A stretch of DNA of 64,000 nucleotides from Thamnaconus septentrionalis (GCA_009823395.1 CM020507.1:5543501-5607500); one strand, 5' to 3'; positions 38,034 through 51,124 are shown, counted from the stretch's first letter. Program-made: numbers and translations. Notes: generated by a model not told the origin, from the sequence alone.

Positions 38034-39311
38034 TCACCTGTGATTTAGTGCACACAGCGAGGAAACCATAGACGCTATAAAGGAGCAGCAATGCAGCTCG
38101 GAGCTGCTGCCTCTTTAAAGCTGTCCAGTGTTACTAAATTTTAATCAAACATTTGGAGTCTCGGGTGTCATGGCAGGCTGAAACACATGCAACAGGTGTA
38201 TGCAGATAAGACAGAGATCGCCTGCGAGTCCGAAAGCTGGTTGGACGGCAGCCTGCAACCGCTCCCTCAGTATTAATATATCATGTGTCCAACACAGGCA
38301 GCGCAGCAAACACAACTCATGCAAGGTTATGGTTTCAAAACACAATAGCAAATGCATTAAAGGACACGCGGAACTAGGTCAGTCATCCATAGTCATTTTT
38401 GGTATGAACATGTAAAAATGCACAATTCCTGATGTGCAAAAGAAAGAATAGACACAACGCACTGCACTTCTCAGTCCAAAACATTTCATTTGTCATCAGG
38501 TTGGTTTGTTTCATTGAAACAGCTGCACACACTGCTGTCTTACAGCCAATCAAAGGCTCCGTCAGCATGTGATGGGAGACTTCCTGGAAAACTCAGTCCC
38601 TCTGAAGCAAAAGTCTCCACTTGTGTGATCTTCAAATGCGACTCGGCTCCCACTGCTTTTTAACTGAAAAATTTTAAAATCAACACACTTCTGTTGGGTT
38701 TATTTTTCTAGTCGCAGTTTCAATTTGATGCAAGTTAACGATTGGCAGTGAAGCGGCACTGAACGGCGGATGCGGGCCATGTGACTGGCGGAGTTGACGG
38801 GTGGATCGACAGCAGCTGGGCTCAGTAGCCAATAAGGAGGAAGCCCCGCCTCCTCGTCACAGACACTCGAAACAGGCAGGAACTGCCAAAGCTGTCGCAT
38901 CAATACGCTATCTGAATGTTTCCATGCAAAAATCCCAGTGGAATCATTTTGTTCCCCACCAGAAAGAAATTAAGCTGAGCCAAGAATATGAAAAGACTCT
39001 TTTGTTTTTCCTCCTGCCATTTTTTCTTTCCTGAAATATTTTTTCTTGCTGTTTCAAAAATAAACTCCTGCCATCGAGTTGCACCCTGAAGATTTCCAAA
39101 CTGATTTAAGTGACGTTGAGCTATTAGCGCGTAGTTTCCTTTTTTTAACACGACTACTTTACCTCCTGTCAGCGCAGGAAGCCCTGAGAACCGCGGAGGC
39201 CCGGACCACAGAGGGCCCACAGGAAGTGGATATTGTTTCTGCGGCCGCCTGGTTCGGCCGCTCAGGTCGTTTTTTTACGCACATTAACTCTGATGGGGCG
39301 CGAGAAGAGGA

Positions 39312-39378
39312 CAGAAGAGAAGAGAAGAGAAGAGAAGAGAAGAGAAGAGAAGAGTCTCTCTCTCTCTCTCTCTCTCTT
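39312..39378. repeat. (AGAAG)n followed by (CT)n
   Basis: About eight AGAAG units (39312-39353) are joined directly to a 24 bp CT run. A (GGTC)n tract lies nearby at 39764-39785. Confidence 0.9.
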
Positions 39379-40095
39379 CGCCGTCATCAGTGTCAAAGAT
39401 ATATATAGTGTTACATTACCCAGCGCAATACTGCTCCCTTGAATTGGAGCAATAATCACCCCACGTACAACGTCGCTTGAATGATTTTTTTTTAAAGTGC
39501 AGCAGGGGCGTAAATCTGGCCCTCCGTCATTGTAACATGTGCAGCTGAGCAGCACATGTTAAAGGACCTCCTGCCGCCTCAGAAAATAAAAAAAGGGCCC
39601 TCTTGATAGATTTCTTGCAGGTGGAGCAGATGCACAAAGGCACGATGACGGCCGGTGCAAACATGAACCTGATGTTTAGCCTGACCTCTCTGGGTGCTCG
39701 ACCCCGGCGTCCCGGAGGAAACGATGCTTGTTGCTTGTTAGTTTTGTGTCTTTTATCTGCGGCCGGTCGGTCGGTCGGTCGGTCGACTTTCAGGTAGACG
39801 TCAGTAGCTACAGCGTGAAAACATCCTCGGCCTCGCCGCTGCAGGGAGAGCATGTTGAGCCTCGAGGCGCACAAGAGCCTAATAGCTTGAAGCATCTCTC
39901 ACTTTAGGATTTCTTCTCTTTTTTTTTAGGATTTATGTTGTGATCAAGCTGCATTTCAAAGTGCCAAAAACAATATAGAGAGACAACACCGAAGGTTCTA
40001 CATTCTGCCCCCATTGTTGTGTGGAGTAACGCACTGAGAGTGTAAAGTGATTCGCACAAGGTTAATGTTTTGTCTTCCATTTGGTGCTGGTGAAG

Positions 40096-40228
40096 TGGAT
40101 GGATGGATGGATGGATGGATGGATGGATGGATGGATGGATGGATGGATGGATGGATGGATGGATGGAAGGATGGATGGATGGATGGATGGATGGATGGAT
40201 GGATGGAAGGATGGATGGATGGATGGAT
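40096..40228. repeat. (GGAT)n tetranucleotide array
   Basis: 133 bp of GGAT with two GGAAGG interruptions. It encodes the artefactual MDGW and HPSI repeats in all frames. Teleost SINE and LINE tails often expand as GGAT, but no element body is recognisable on its left. Confidence 0.95.
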
Positions 40229-40319
40229 CAGAAACAAAGACCTTTAGTCTTGCAACAGATCCTGGTCTCGGTCCAAATCTCTTGGAATAAATTTTTGGCA
40301 TTTGGACATTTTTGACCGT

Positions 40320-42650
40320 ATTTTATCGACACCGACTTTATTGTCAATGTACATAAAAAAGGAGGAAACTTTGTTTCACCCCTAGAATGTCGCTCCACTT
40401 TTTTTAACGGATCCCATTCTGTTTGTCAGACTAAATCCGGCAATCTCTCTCTTCTGCCAGCAAAGGAAGAAAAAAAACTTTGAAAAATGATTCTGCATTT
40501 TCTACAGGAATATGAATAAAAAACGGTTGTTATTAAATTCTACACGTGTGCATTTTGTCTGCGCACAGTGTGGACGTCCTTTGGCACACGTGACCCATGA
40601 TTTGTGTTGTGCAGCACCGAAGCAAAATCAGCCGCTAAAGCCTCCGCCTGAACGCGAGCGCACCTCCATGCCTGCAGACGCTGTGATCAAAGACAGACTG
40701 ACTGTTGTTTCTGCTGCAAACAGACTCACAGGTGACGTGCTGGATGAGTCGAGTGTCGGCGCTCCACTTCAGAGGTGGCATCCCCTCGGCGTCACGCAGT
40801 TTTCCCCCCACAAAACACTTTTCGTGCAGCCCTGTAAAGGAAAGAAAAGAGAGAAAAGTCCTGTAAAAGTTTAAAGGTGAAGTCAAATACGGAGGGTTTT
40901 AATTTTCACCCACCGGCGTTGGACTCCAAACCCGCACACTTTCTCCTACCGAGGCAGCCGATCTGGGGGGAGGAAATGAAAAGAAATATTAATGTGCACA
41001 CTCTGACTTATATTTCTATGGGTGTAACCTAAATATGGGACTTAGCGATGAGGGATGGCAGCCGTTTTCACACACACATTGTTTCTCCCACCTCCCCCAC
41101 AAAGGCCCCATTGTGCATTAAATCTTAACAAAATATTTTCTGAGTCTTCTCATATATTCTACGCATGAAAATAAATGTCCCAGTAATCCCAGTGCATTGT
41201 GACATCACATGCCCGCTAGACCGTTCAGCATCCATCTTGCCGACCTCCCGCGGAAAGCGTTTTCAAATCCAAATAACTTTCCAACGGCTCGAGCAGTACA
41301 AGAGATTTAAGCCTGTCGCAAAGTGAGAAGAGCAGGACAGCGAGTCAATGAGCGGAGAAGCGCCGCTCGCACCGTCGGACGGCACTTTCACATTTTACAC
41401 GGACGGACGTTTGCATCTCGCTTTTCTCAGTCAGCAGCATGTTTCTAATTCACCTCAGACCTTCAGCAGATGAATGATGAACGTGGCTGGTGGTGACATA
41501 GACACAGCTAACGTCTCAAACCAACAGGAAGCTTTGAGCTGCAGCTGAATTAGCTGCAGCAAATCTGATTGGTCCGATTTGATTTAAAAACAGAAACAAA
41601 AAACTTGCTCCGTCACTTTTTGAGCAGATGACGCCGCCAAAGATCCGACGAAATCCTCCCACGCATATAAACGTATTGCTGCTCATCTTTTAAAACGCCA
41701 CTTGCTTTTTCTTTTTTTTACCTTGCAAATGTCATGTTTATGAAAAACAGACGGATCGTATAGGGACATCCGTGACTCTTCCCGGACCTCAAAGTTTTGG
41801 GGCAAGCAGATTTGGCCTTATCAATGTGTGGGAGAGGCAGAAAAGATGACAGAGACGTGAAGAAAAGATAAAGAAAAAAGATTCTTTGGATAAGAGCAAT
41901 TCAGCTACGGAGCCCTCAACCTTCCCACCGACCTCCCGCTGACACGGACAGACACTCCTCTCGCGTTTCTCCGTGTCCTGAAAATCTTCAAACGGCCGGA
42001 GAGAGATAAGAAATGGGAACCAGTTTCTTCACACTGTATTGTACAGGAAACACAATGTGTTGATGGCACAACAGAGAGAATAGCACAGGCGCTGTTGACT
42101 AAACAGAGGCAAAGTGTCACAGTGGCAGCAGGCTTCTGTCGGAGCAACTCCAAGGTTAAAGCCTCGCCCTGCGGCCCCGCAGTCGTGGCCACGCCCACCG
42201 CTGGGGCCACACTCACCGCCGTGGCCACACCCATCACCAGGACAACGGTCGCTGCGCCTCAATTCAGCCCATCGGACCCATTCTGCTGTTAAAATGTCAT
42301 TAAAAAAAATGAAACTTTTCTTTCTGCAAACACACTTGTCGGGTCTTCAAGGTTGCATCATCCTCAGCTTTTTTCAGCATGTAAACGTATTAATTCGAAA
42401 ATAGAGCATGTGGGAAACTTTTACCAGAGTGAAGAATTTCAGAAAACTCTGCTTTACTGTTTGTATGTTTGGGTTTTTTTTTTTTGGTTTGTTTATCCCT
42501 TTGATTTGACATCATCTTTTTCTTACAGGGTTTGATTTCTGGTAGGATTTTTTATTTTTGTTTTGTTCAAGATTTAAATTCCGTCATATTTGAGTCTAAA
42601 AGCTGCGTTGATGTTTGTACGAGCGAACAACGCCAAGCGACATTTGGTGC
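40320..42650. other. Gene-free stretch of the downstream desert
   Basis: Mixed sequence with no array over 20 bp and no gene-like open frame. The part at 40980-41110 and the part at 42900-43040 (with an octamer-like ATGCAAAT at 43022) are complex and could be regulatory. Confidence 0.35.
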
Positions 42651-42654
42651 CCCA

Positions 42655-42715
42655 AATCTCTTGGTCTTGTCTTGGTCTTGATGCTCTCTAGTCTTGATAA
42701 TGTCTCGGTCTCACA
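42655..42715. repeat. Fragment of dispersed CTTGGTCTTG-type repeat
   Basis: Repeated TTGGTCTTG/TCTTGATG words resemble a common low-complexity teleost interspersed repeat. Only a short fragment remains. Confidence 0.35.
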
Positions 42716-43526
42716 CTCAGTTGGTTGGTGCAGTCATGACTACAACACCACCCTCTCTGTTCTGTCTTTACTCTGTGATATTTCCACGAGAGCGTCCGGA
42801 GGCTGGACAGGCAGGGTGACGCAACATGACAAACCATAGCGGAGAGGAAGCGGCAGGATTGGGGGGATGGGGGTATGGGGGCAGGGGTGTTCATAGCCTC
42901 ATCAGAGTGACTCCTTTGTGATCAGTGTGTCACTTCAGTCCACGCTGTGCAGGCGCTGTGTTTGCCTGCGGCCTGTACGCTATCAGTCAGTGCACATTTG
43001 AATACACTCTTTATAGGCTCATGCAAATGGGAGCGTTAAAGTGTTAACAGTGCCAATTGTGGTGTTTGCTCTGGTGTGTGCGGGGAGGAGGCAGGTGCGT
43101 GGCCATTTACAGCCACGCCATCTGTGCGACGGGCGGCGCTCGCAGCGGCGGCGGCGCTCACGCCGACGGCAACGACCGCAAACCGAAAAACCTTTTTCTC
43201 GTTCCAGTCAGGCGCCAGGCCGAGCGTTGGAGGCCCGGAGCGGCTGCGGCTAAAACAACATCTGTCGGCCGGCCCCTGACTGACACGATGACATATTTTC
43301 TTTGAGTGGCAACGCAACACAAAGCATCTTTCCATAGCATTTACATGAGCGCTTAGACTGGCAAATGGTCCCGGCCGAGGGCCGAGCAGGTGGAGAAGAC
43401 GCTGCTCGTTTGTGCGTCTCAGACATTTTTGCAAAACAGCCAAGAAAAAAAAAAACTGCCAGAATTCTCGCAGCGACGGCACGAAAACCGACGAGGAGCG
43501 TGTGATCAGAGAGCTGAGGAGCCAAG

Positions 43527-43582
43527 GCAGCAGCAGCAGCAGCAGCAGCAGCAGAGAAGCCAGGGCAGCAGCAGCAGCAGCT
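43527..43582. repeat. (CAG)n microsatellite, two blocks
   Basis: CAG runs at 43527-43553 and 43565-43582. The surrounding 43100-43270 stretch is CpG-rich (CGGCGG and CGCTCG words) and could be a small orphan CpG island, but no splice-compatible exon is apparent. Confidence 0.8.
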
Positions 43583-43879
43583 GCAGGCTTTTCTCAGACT
43601 TTCCCAAAAACAATCAGCGGCGGCTGAAGACTGACGGACATTTGCATCAACTTGCAAATGTGGCCGAGGAAGTTGGGCCGATTTGCCTTCGTCTCCTTGC
43701 ACCTTGTGTCAATGTTTCAAAATCATTCCAACACACCAACCCACCCCCTATGCCCCTCCTCCCCCCCAACCCCTCACCAACCCCCCCACCACCACCTTCA
43801 GGAGGCGGAGCCACGATGGTCCGGCAGAGCCGAGCAGGTCGGCAGCAGACTGATCACTCTGCCTGGTTTGTTGCCTCAA

Positions 43880-44020
43880 ACGTCGGTTGAGGAGTCGCCT
43901 TTGGTTTCGCAGCTGATGCGTGGGTTGGACTGGGGGAGGTGGGGGGAGTGGGGGAGGTGGGGAAGGTGTGTGGGGGGGCAGAAGGGGTCAGGGAGGGGGA
44001 GGGAGAGGGCATGTGAGAAA
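43880..44020. other. G-rich tract with quadruplex potential
   Basis: Many runs of three or more G within about 90 bases (43928-44010) on the plus strand. A C-rich tract of the opposite skew lies at 43740-43800. Such sequence can fold as G-quadruplexes; no function is implied. Confidence 0.5.
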
Positions 44021-45899
44021 AACACCAAAAGAACTGGTGTCAGTCAGCGGGAGAAGCGACTGCTCAGTTGGAGACGACAAATAATTAGAGTCGTAAAATC
44101 TCTCTCTCACCAATTCAATTTGAATAATTTTGCATTCTGCAAACTGCAGGCGAGGAACAACCCCAGTTTGACTCCAGTTTGACTCCAGTTTGACGGACTG
44201 ATAACTTCCAGTCTCATTTGCAGACGTCCAGCTGTAACATTTTGCTCTCTGCTCTTTTTTTTTTCTTGTCACGCACCACCAACGGCGACTGTGCGACTGT
44301 GCAAGTGTCCCATGCAGCCACATTACAGAGCAGGTTGTGACAGTAAACATGGGCCACCATCATGACGAGCCAGCAGCTGTTCATGAGGGCGCGTTGCCTT
44401 CAGGAGCAGCAGCAGGAACCCTGAGGTAACATAGCACGGATATAGTGATACGCAGCTATACACTGTATAACCTCTAGAAAAGGTCTCAAATGACCATACA
44501 ACCACTAAAGAATGTGCAAAGATGCATCTCAGGATGGGTTTTTTTGACACATCGTTCATTTTCCCCTTTAAAAATGTGATTTAAGGAGGTTTAATGTTCT
44601 GATCTGTTTGAGAGAATCAGTCAATCATTAGTTTGTTGCTGCTTTCGAGAACTGATTTGTGTGTTTGCACCACTTTTTGCACTTGATTGCTGAAACGTTA
44701 TTTTTGCGTGTTGATTATTTATTCATTTTTTTTCTTTATTTGAACAACTTTATCAGAAGTGAGAGTAAAGCCACTAACTAGACCACACCACTGGGGTTCG
44801 GAACTGTACCCGACCCCTGGGCCAGAACATCTCGATGATGAATAATAAAATAATGAATCACACACACACACACACACACACACACTGACCGAGTCCAATA
44901 ATACATTCACACACATCATCAAAGTTAAATCCCAAACCAAGTCCAAACCAATGAATGGGCCAGCTGACCGGGTCTTGATAGATTCTGACGATTCTGATTG
45001 GATAACGTGTTTCCTGGACAGTAAACCTTTAATAACTGATGTGAACTTGACAGTTCGGCTCGTGTAAATGAGACAAACTGTCATAACCCTATTTTTTTGC
45101 CCAGAAGATTTCTAGGCTTTGATCTGAAGGTGCAGAAAGGCCCTGAGGGTTGGCAGTGTCTCCTCCCTCAGGTCGCCCGCACGCTGCCTCTCCAGTTGGT
45201 GTTTGCCGCAACAAAAGCGTGTCAAACCAGTGCTTGGTGGCTCCCGGGCAAACACAGTCGTAAAACAGTCTTTGGAAAACCCATCTATGCCAACGTCTGT
45301 TTTTGCTGCTGCTCCTGCTGCAGCGCTCCCACCTGCAGCCAACAACAAGACGCCCAAGCCTTTGCATTTCACAGCTGGGCATTTTTTTAAATTATCATCC
45401 ATGATCAAATCAATGAAATCCTGGAGCTTCACAGAAGGAAATCACTCCATCTAATCCCAACGTTCTTGTGGCAACAGCAGACGAAGAAAAAATCTCCATC
45501 CTGCTCTGAGATGTCACTCAAGTATCAGTAACTGGCTTTTTCAGCTCTTTCACATGTCGTTTTTTTCTTTACTGGCATGGCCAGCTAACACACCCCAGAA
45601 AAAAACACAATAGAGAAAAAAAAATTGTCAAAGTCTTCCACACGCTTGATTGTGATGTCACCACACAAGCAACAGTGTATGACCACAATACAGGCTTCCA
45701 TTGTATTTGGGCAACTCCAGAATAGTTGTGTGAATTAGACAATGTCACCAGAGGCTTCATTAATGTCGTTTGGGGCAGGGGGTTATTTTGGGTTGGATTT
45801 TAACTGTTTTGTTTTGTTTTAAAAGTTAACCAAAATATTATGACCACACCCACTGTGCAATAAACCTGTTATCTGAATACAATCATTTTAATTGTCCAA

Positions 45900-46110
45900 G
45901 CATGTGTGTGTGTGTGTTTCCCTGGCCCTCAGCTGTGAACCAGCAGCAGTCCTGTTGCCTCTATGTGCCTGCGGGACCTGTCAGCTCTAACAACACGCTA
46001 ATTAAGTGGGAGCTCCTTGTCAAGAAGCGGCGTAGCTACACATTTCTTATTGGATTACAAGGCGCTGGGAAAGAATGCAGGGGGCCGCCGGTGTCGACCC
46101 CCATGGCCCC
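45900..46110. promoter_or_regulatory. Candidate conserved non-coding element
   Basis: Complex, repeat-free sequence with CTAATTAAGTG (about 46000, a homeobox/NKX-like site) and balanced composition, flanked by simple repeats and C-rich DNA. No coding potential. It resembles vertebrate developmental enhancers in texture. Evidence is indirect. Confidence 0.25.
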
Positions 46111-47654
46111 CCCACCACCCTCCACCCTACCCCACCCACCCCGCCTCCTGCTGCTGGTAACAGCCCCGCAGTGAACAGAGATCCCACCCTGCTCCTTCAC
46201 GCCCGCTGACCGCCGATGCAAAACAGGGCATGTGCCATCTATTCCCAGAGTCAAAATAAGCCACCGTGCCTCCCACAGGACATCGTGTGTTGGACTTGGT
46301 GGTTTTGTTTTTTTTGCTGCACTTAATAGATTGTTAATGTGCCAGAGGGACTGTAGCGTATCAGGTGGGCCGGGAGGAGCAGCGTGACAGCAGCAGCACT
46401 GGAACGGATGGTTTGCTCCCACACCTGGAGCCCTGCGTGTGTGTGTGTGTCTGTGTGTGTGTATATGTGTTGCAGGTTGTTACAGGGCTGGGTGATAAAA
46501 CAATAAAGTGAGATGAGCACACAGTCAGTCAGTGGCAGGGCAGCCAAATGCCGCCTGTGCAGGAGAAGAATAGAGCTGTTGTTGCTCCTGCAGGGAAAGT
46601 CCGGCCTGTGTGCGTCTGTGTGTGTGTGTGTGTGTCTTGTTTCTTTTTAATCTGATCACACTGTGTCTGACATGATTTGGCTGTGCAACATTAAAACAAA
46701 CAGGGATCAAACTAAACTAGACAAAAAAAAAAAACAACGATTTTTCTCATTAAGTGAATTAAATTGAAGCAAAATTGCCCCACTCATTCAATAAGAATTA
46801 TTTCCAGGAACAGATCACCGAGAGTCAGAAACCAATGCTGTGTCTATTAGCATAAAGGGACTAGGAAGTTTTTGTCTTTTCCTTTATGAATAAAAATAGT
46901 ATTTTTTTTTTTTAATGTAAAGAAACAGCAGATGCACCTCTAAGAAGGCAGCAGTGTTGCACCACCTACCTGCAGTCAGCCAGAAGGTGGATTCACTCAA
47001 AGTCTGTTGGCCTTCTGCTGACATCGCAGCCTGTGCAGTCAGAAAAAAAATGTGAGAAGACAGGGATTAGTTATTATTATTTGGATTATGCTTTCATTGC
47101 CTTACAATGCTACTAAGTCCAGCACACTGGGCTGTTAAGTCAGAAGTCAACACAGCTGATCAGTGGAACCGCAAACTTGGAAAAATCACTTTCAATGATT
47201 TGCAAAGTCTCGTCTCGCGTCCGCTTCTGGGCCACGAAACATTTCACACGCGCGTTTTCGCTCGTATAACACTTTGAAAGTCGAGGAGATGAGAAGAAGA
47301 GCTGGCGAGAAGAAAAAAAAAGGGGGAAGTGTCCTTTAAAAGTACACAAGAGCCTGGACTTGGTGACATTTAACGCAACCACAACACAACCACATTAATC
47401 TGTGTCAGCAACAAACTGAGCCTTGAAACCAGAGCTGTGAAAGACAAAATTCCCAGAGCCGGCTCACCAGCGCGCGCATGCGTGCCAGTGTGTGTGCGCG
47501 TGCACGCCGGGGGCTCGTGCACGTGTGTTTTCCTTTTCCCAGCATCACAGCATGAAGGAAAGTCTGCAGGCAAACGACACCTGCGTGCGTACCCCAAACA
47601 TAATGCTACTGTGTGAACTGCAACTGCTGATAAGGAGCCAGCGGAGTGGAGGGT

Positions 47655-47660
<6 letters not shown>

Positions 47661-47692
<32 letters not shown>

Positions 47693-48077
47693 ACGCTGGG
47701 GAAGGAGAGGCTGAGGGGGTGAGTCAACAGAACCTCTTCACTCTCTGCTGACATGTTAAATCTCACAGTGTGGAAATGAGGCCTTGGAGGACTTCAGCAG
47801 ATTCTTATCAGTGGCAGTTAGTGCAGACAAACACTGGCGCTCGCTGCCAGCGCACATTCTCACACACAATACCTGCTGCTCATGCACACATAAACGCACA
47901 CAGACACACACACAAACAAACAGACATATTTTCAACTTGTCATATTTGGTATATACTTGTGGCAACATATATTCATTATTCATCATATATTAATTATTAA
48001 GATATTCATTTTTCATGTTTTTTTGTCGCTCTGTACTTGTGCAATGACGATAAAGTTAAATCTAATCTGAATCTAAT

Positions 48078-48116
<39 letters not shown>

Positions 48117-48308
48117 TACATACCAGTTATAGCAGAGTATTTTAATGGGTTTGGACAAAAAACATATGTATGTACATACGGTATATATAGATATATATAC
48201 ATACATATATATAATACATACATATATGTGTATACAAATATGTGTGTATATGTACAGTTTTGATGCGTGTCATTCAGTTTTGACTGTACATGGGCACACA
48301 CACACACA

Positions 48309-48351
<43 letters not shown>

Positions 48352-48694
48352 GTGACGTCATCAGCAGCAGAACGACCGGCAGCTGAAACAGCAGCTCCTA
48401 GAAACACCATCGACACATCAGCTCCGTTCGCTCACGAGCAGAAGTGACTGAGCAACAGTCCGAACAGGAGGATTTTCTTCTTGTTATTTTTTGACAGAAG
48501 TCAAAGCTTCTGTCACAGAGACAAACAGTTTGGCTGCAGCGTTGCGCTGATGAAATATTTGCGCAGGAGATTCGAGGAATTCTGCTCAGATGCGGCGTCG
48601 GGAAGGTCGGCCTTTCTCAGCTCGTAAGGAGCTCATGTTGGAAGTCATGCAATGGAAAGTCTCGCACGCACACACACACACACACACACACACA
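47661..48694. repeat. Cluster of dinucleotide and tetranucleotide microsatellites
   Basis: (TG)n at 47661-47691; AC-rich at 47885-47918; (CA)n at 48081-48113; AT-rich TACA/TATA repeats at 48163-48256; (CA)n at 48295-48349; (CA)n at 48668-48694. All long open frames here are repeat artefacts. Confidence 0.9.
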
Positions 48695-48869
48695 GATACA
48701 AGCACAGAGAGACACATCGGGCTCATAACTGGAAAGGAATGAGTGGAGAAATGCATCTTGAACAGATGAAGTGATGCTGCTGGTAGATTTATGAGCCCAA
48801 TATCCTGTTTCATTCCCCCAGAGAACACGGCTCCACTGTGTTTACCATCACATGCACGCTTTATCTATA

Positions 48870-49560
48870 CGTTGTGTTTTGTGTGTCTGTGTGTGTGTGT
48901 GTGTGCGTGTGAGCTCAATACACGGCTACACCATGAGAACAATACACCCAGCGCTGGCGCACCTTGACTTTAGAGACGCCTCTCAGTTTGAAAGAGTTAA
49001 ATATTTGCTGTCTGGCTGCGGCTGAACGTCTTCGCTCTCTGAGTTACAATCAAGATGTTGTGACATAATTTATTGGCCGCAGTGATTTGCAAAGAAGGCC
49101 CAAGTGTGGACAATATATTTCAGATACATCTGCTGAAATTTTCTTTTTTTTCTTTTTTCTTTTTTTTTTTTTCAAACCATCTGGACAAAAATACTGTCAG
49201 TATTTTATCCAAAATATGTCAAGTTTTGAAATAAAACTGAGACCCAAACTCAAAACATGAGGCAGTTATTTATGGAGACCTTGTGACAGCAGATGTTGCG
49301 AGACAGCTACAAATATTTTAACTGCATACTGTAACCTTAAATTACTTTGAGGCCTTTGCTTCAATACATATTCATTTTATTTACTCTATATTTTAAATGT
49401 TCAATGAAACAAATATCTCAGGTGACTGTAGATCGATTTAACAACAATAAAAAAAATCTTATATTTCCTAGTTTTTTTAATTAGATTTTTCTTTTTTTTA
49501 AATACATTTTTCAACTGAAACTTGCAATGAAAGACTTGTTGGGAAAAAGTTCAATGTCAT
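48870..49560. other. AT-rich 3' flank of dmrt2
   Basis: Includes a T-rich tract at 49141-49172, several A/T homopolymers and no gene-like open frame. Part may be 3' UTR if a distal poly(A) site is used. Confidence 0.4.
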
Positions 49561-49564
49561 CAAG

Positions 49565-49570
49565 TTTATT
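49565..49570 (-). terminator. Candidate dmrt2 polyadenylation signal
   Basis: AATAAA on the minus strand about 240 nt past the dmrt2 stop, in AT-rich 3' sequence. It would give a short 3' UTR. Other AT-rich matches lie further left (about 49376). Confidence 0.45.
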
Positions 49571-49810
49571 GACATGAGTGGGAGGGGTGGTGTTGTGTTT
49601 AAATACTCTACACAATAAAATTATCAAACATGCACATGAAAAATATTATATACACACAGTACATAAATACGGCTTTGGAGGAAGAAGAGAGGCAGCGCCT
49701 GCCTGTGTTTCAGAGCCGATGGAGCCGTGACTTGAAATGCCGTCCGAACCGAGACGAGCGTGACGTTTGTAGTGCAACGGAAAAAAGAAAAGAAAAAGAA
49801 AAGCTGGAGG

Positions 49811-50348
49811 TCAGTGGAATGCTTGACTCATGGCGGGCGTGGGTCTCTTCAGGATGGCCTCCACGGAGAAGGACAGCGAGCCGCTGCTGCTCCGGCTCCC
49901 CGCAGCCTTGGACAGAAAGTCTTTGGTGAAGCCGCTGCTCGCTTTCCCAGCCTGGACGGAGGAGGTGGAGGAGGAAGAGGAGGAGGAGGCGGTGGAGCAG
50001 CCGCCCCTCAGCTGGCGGGCCGCCTCCTCCAGCAGCTCCCGGCAGTACGGAGCCTTCAGCTCGGGCCTGGAGCCGCCGAAGACGCTGCAGCCGCCGCTGC
50101 CGCTGCCACTGCTGCCGCCGCTGCCGCTGCCACTGTGTTCGCTGAGCGAGTGCTGGATGAGCGAGTGGAAGGAGTTGAGTCTGAGGGAGAGCTTGGCGCC
50201 GCCGTCCCTGCTCGGCTTGTCAGCCGCTGGTCCAGCGGTCTGGCTGGGACGGGTGGAGCAGGCAGAGTGGGTGGAGCGGGTGGAGCAGGCGCTGCCGTGG
50301 AGTGACTGTCCGCTGCTCCTCCTGGGCGGAGAGAATGCCGAGCACTCG

Positions 50349-50387
<39 letters not shown>

Positions 50388-51124
50388 GGTCCGCTGGCTT
50401 CCGACCCGTCCTGGAGCACCGCTGCTGCTGCAGTGACCCTTGACCCCTCCAACTTGCCGGTGAGTCTTGACCCCTCCAGCTTGCCGACCAGGGTGGCGCC
50501 GCCAATCTCCTGCTGCTGCTGCTGCTGCTCCGGCGGCTGGCTCTCGGTCGGCGCCACCTTGGGCTCCCACACGGCACCCGGCTTGGCGTTGTGCAGTGCC
50601 GTGGCGTTGAACAGGCACTGCTGGTAGAGGAGGGCGTCGCCCAGGTTGGCGGCGGCGGCGGCGGTGCGTGGCCACACCATGAAGCCGCCGCCAGCGCCAC
50701 CGCCGCCACCGCCTCGTGCCGGCGCCAGCGGTAGTGGCAGTAGGTGGTGGCCACGCTGACGTTGGAGGAGATGAGCTCCAGGTTGGCCGGGCCCGGCGGG
50801 TACGGCACCGACACGTCCAGCGGGTGGAGCGGCGGCGAGTAGGCGCTCTTGTAGCTGTACTCTGCGGCTGCGGCAGCGGCGGCGGCGGCGTGGTGGTGAT
50901 GATGGACCACGCTGCCGGGGAAGAGCAGCTGAGGAGGAGCAGCAGCAGCAGCAGCAGCTGGCCGCTGCTCTCCAGCAGCTCCCGCTCCTTGTACTCCCGC
51001 TCCAGCATGATGCTCTCCAGCTCCTTGTCGGCGAAAGCCCTCCTCTTCCTCATGCGGTCACTGAGCGGCGGCGGCAGCGACGAGTTGGCTGCCAGGAAGG
51101 GATCCGACGCCACCGGGCGGTATC
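49811..51124 (-). CDS. dmrt2: dmrt2 last coding exon, with two apparent 1-base losses
   Basis: Starts in frame with GYRP and ends at TGA 49813-49811. DMRT2 homology moves through three frames: frame one to ...ERELLESSG (about 50960); frame two from a poly-Ala run through [15 protein letters not shown] and SVATTYCHY (about 50957-50733); frame three from PLAPARGGG and FMVWP to the end. Each change equals loss of one base (CAGCT where CAGGCT would fit; TACCGCTG where TACCCGCTG would fit, giving the family YPL). It carries Gln12 (50351-50386), a second Gln run (about 50511-50530), Ser runs and a [12 protein letters not shown] terminus. The Gln and Ala tracts are coded by CTG/GCT-rich repeats. Confidence 0.9.

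Noticed and set aside
49811..51124. Calling dmrt2 a pseudogene
   Set aside because: Splice sites, DM domain and C-terminal homology are intact and only two single-base slips are seen, both in error-prone GC-rich repeats.
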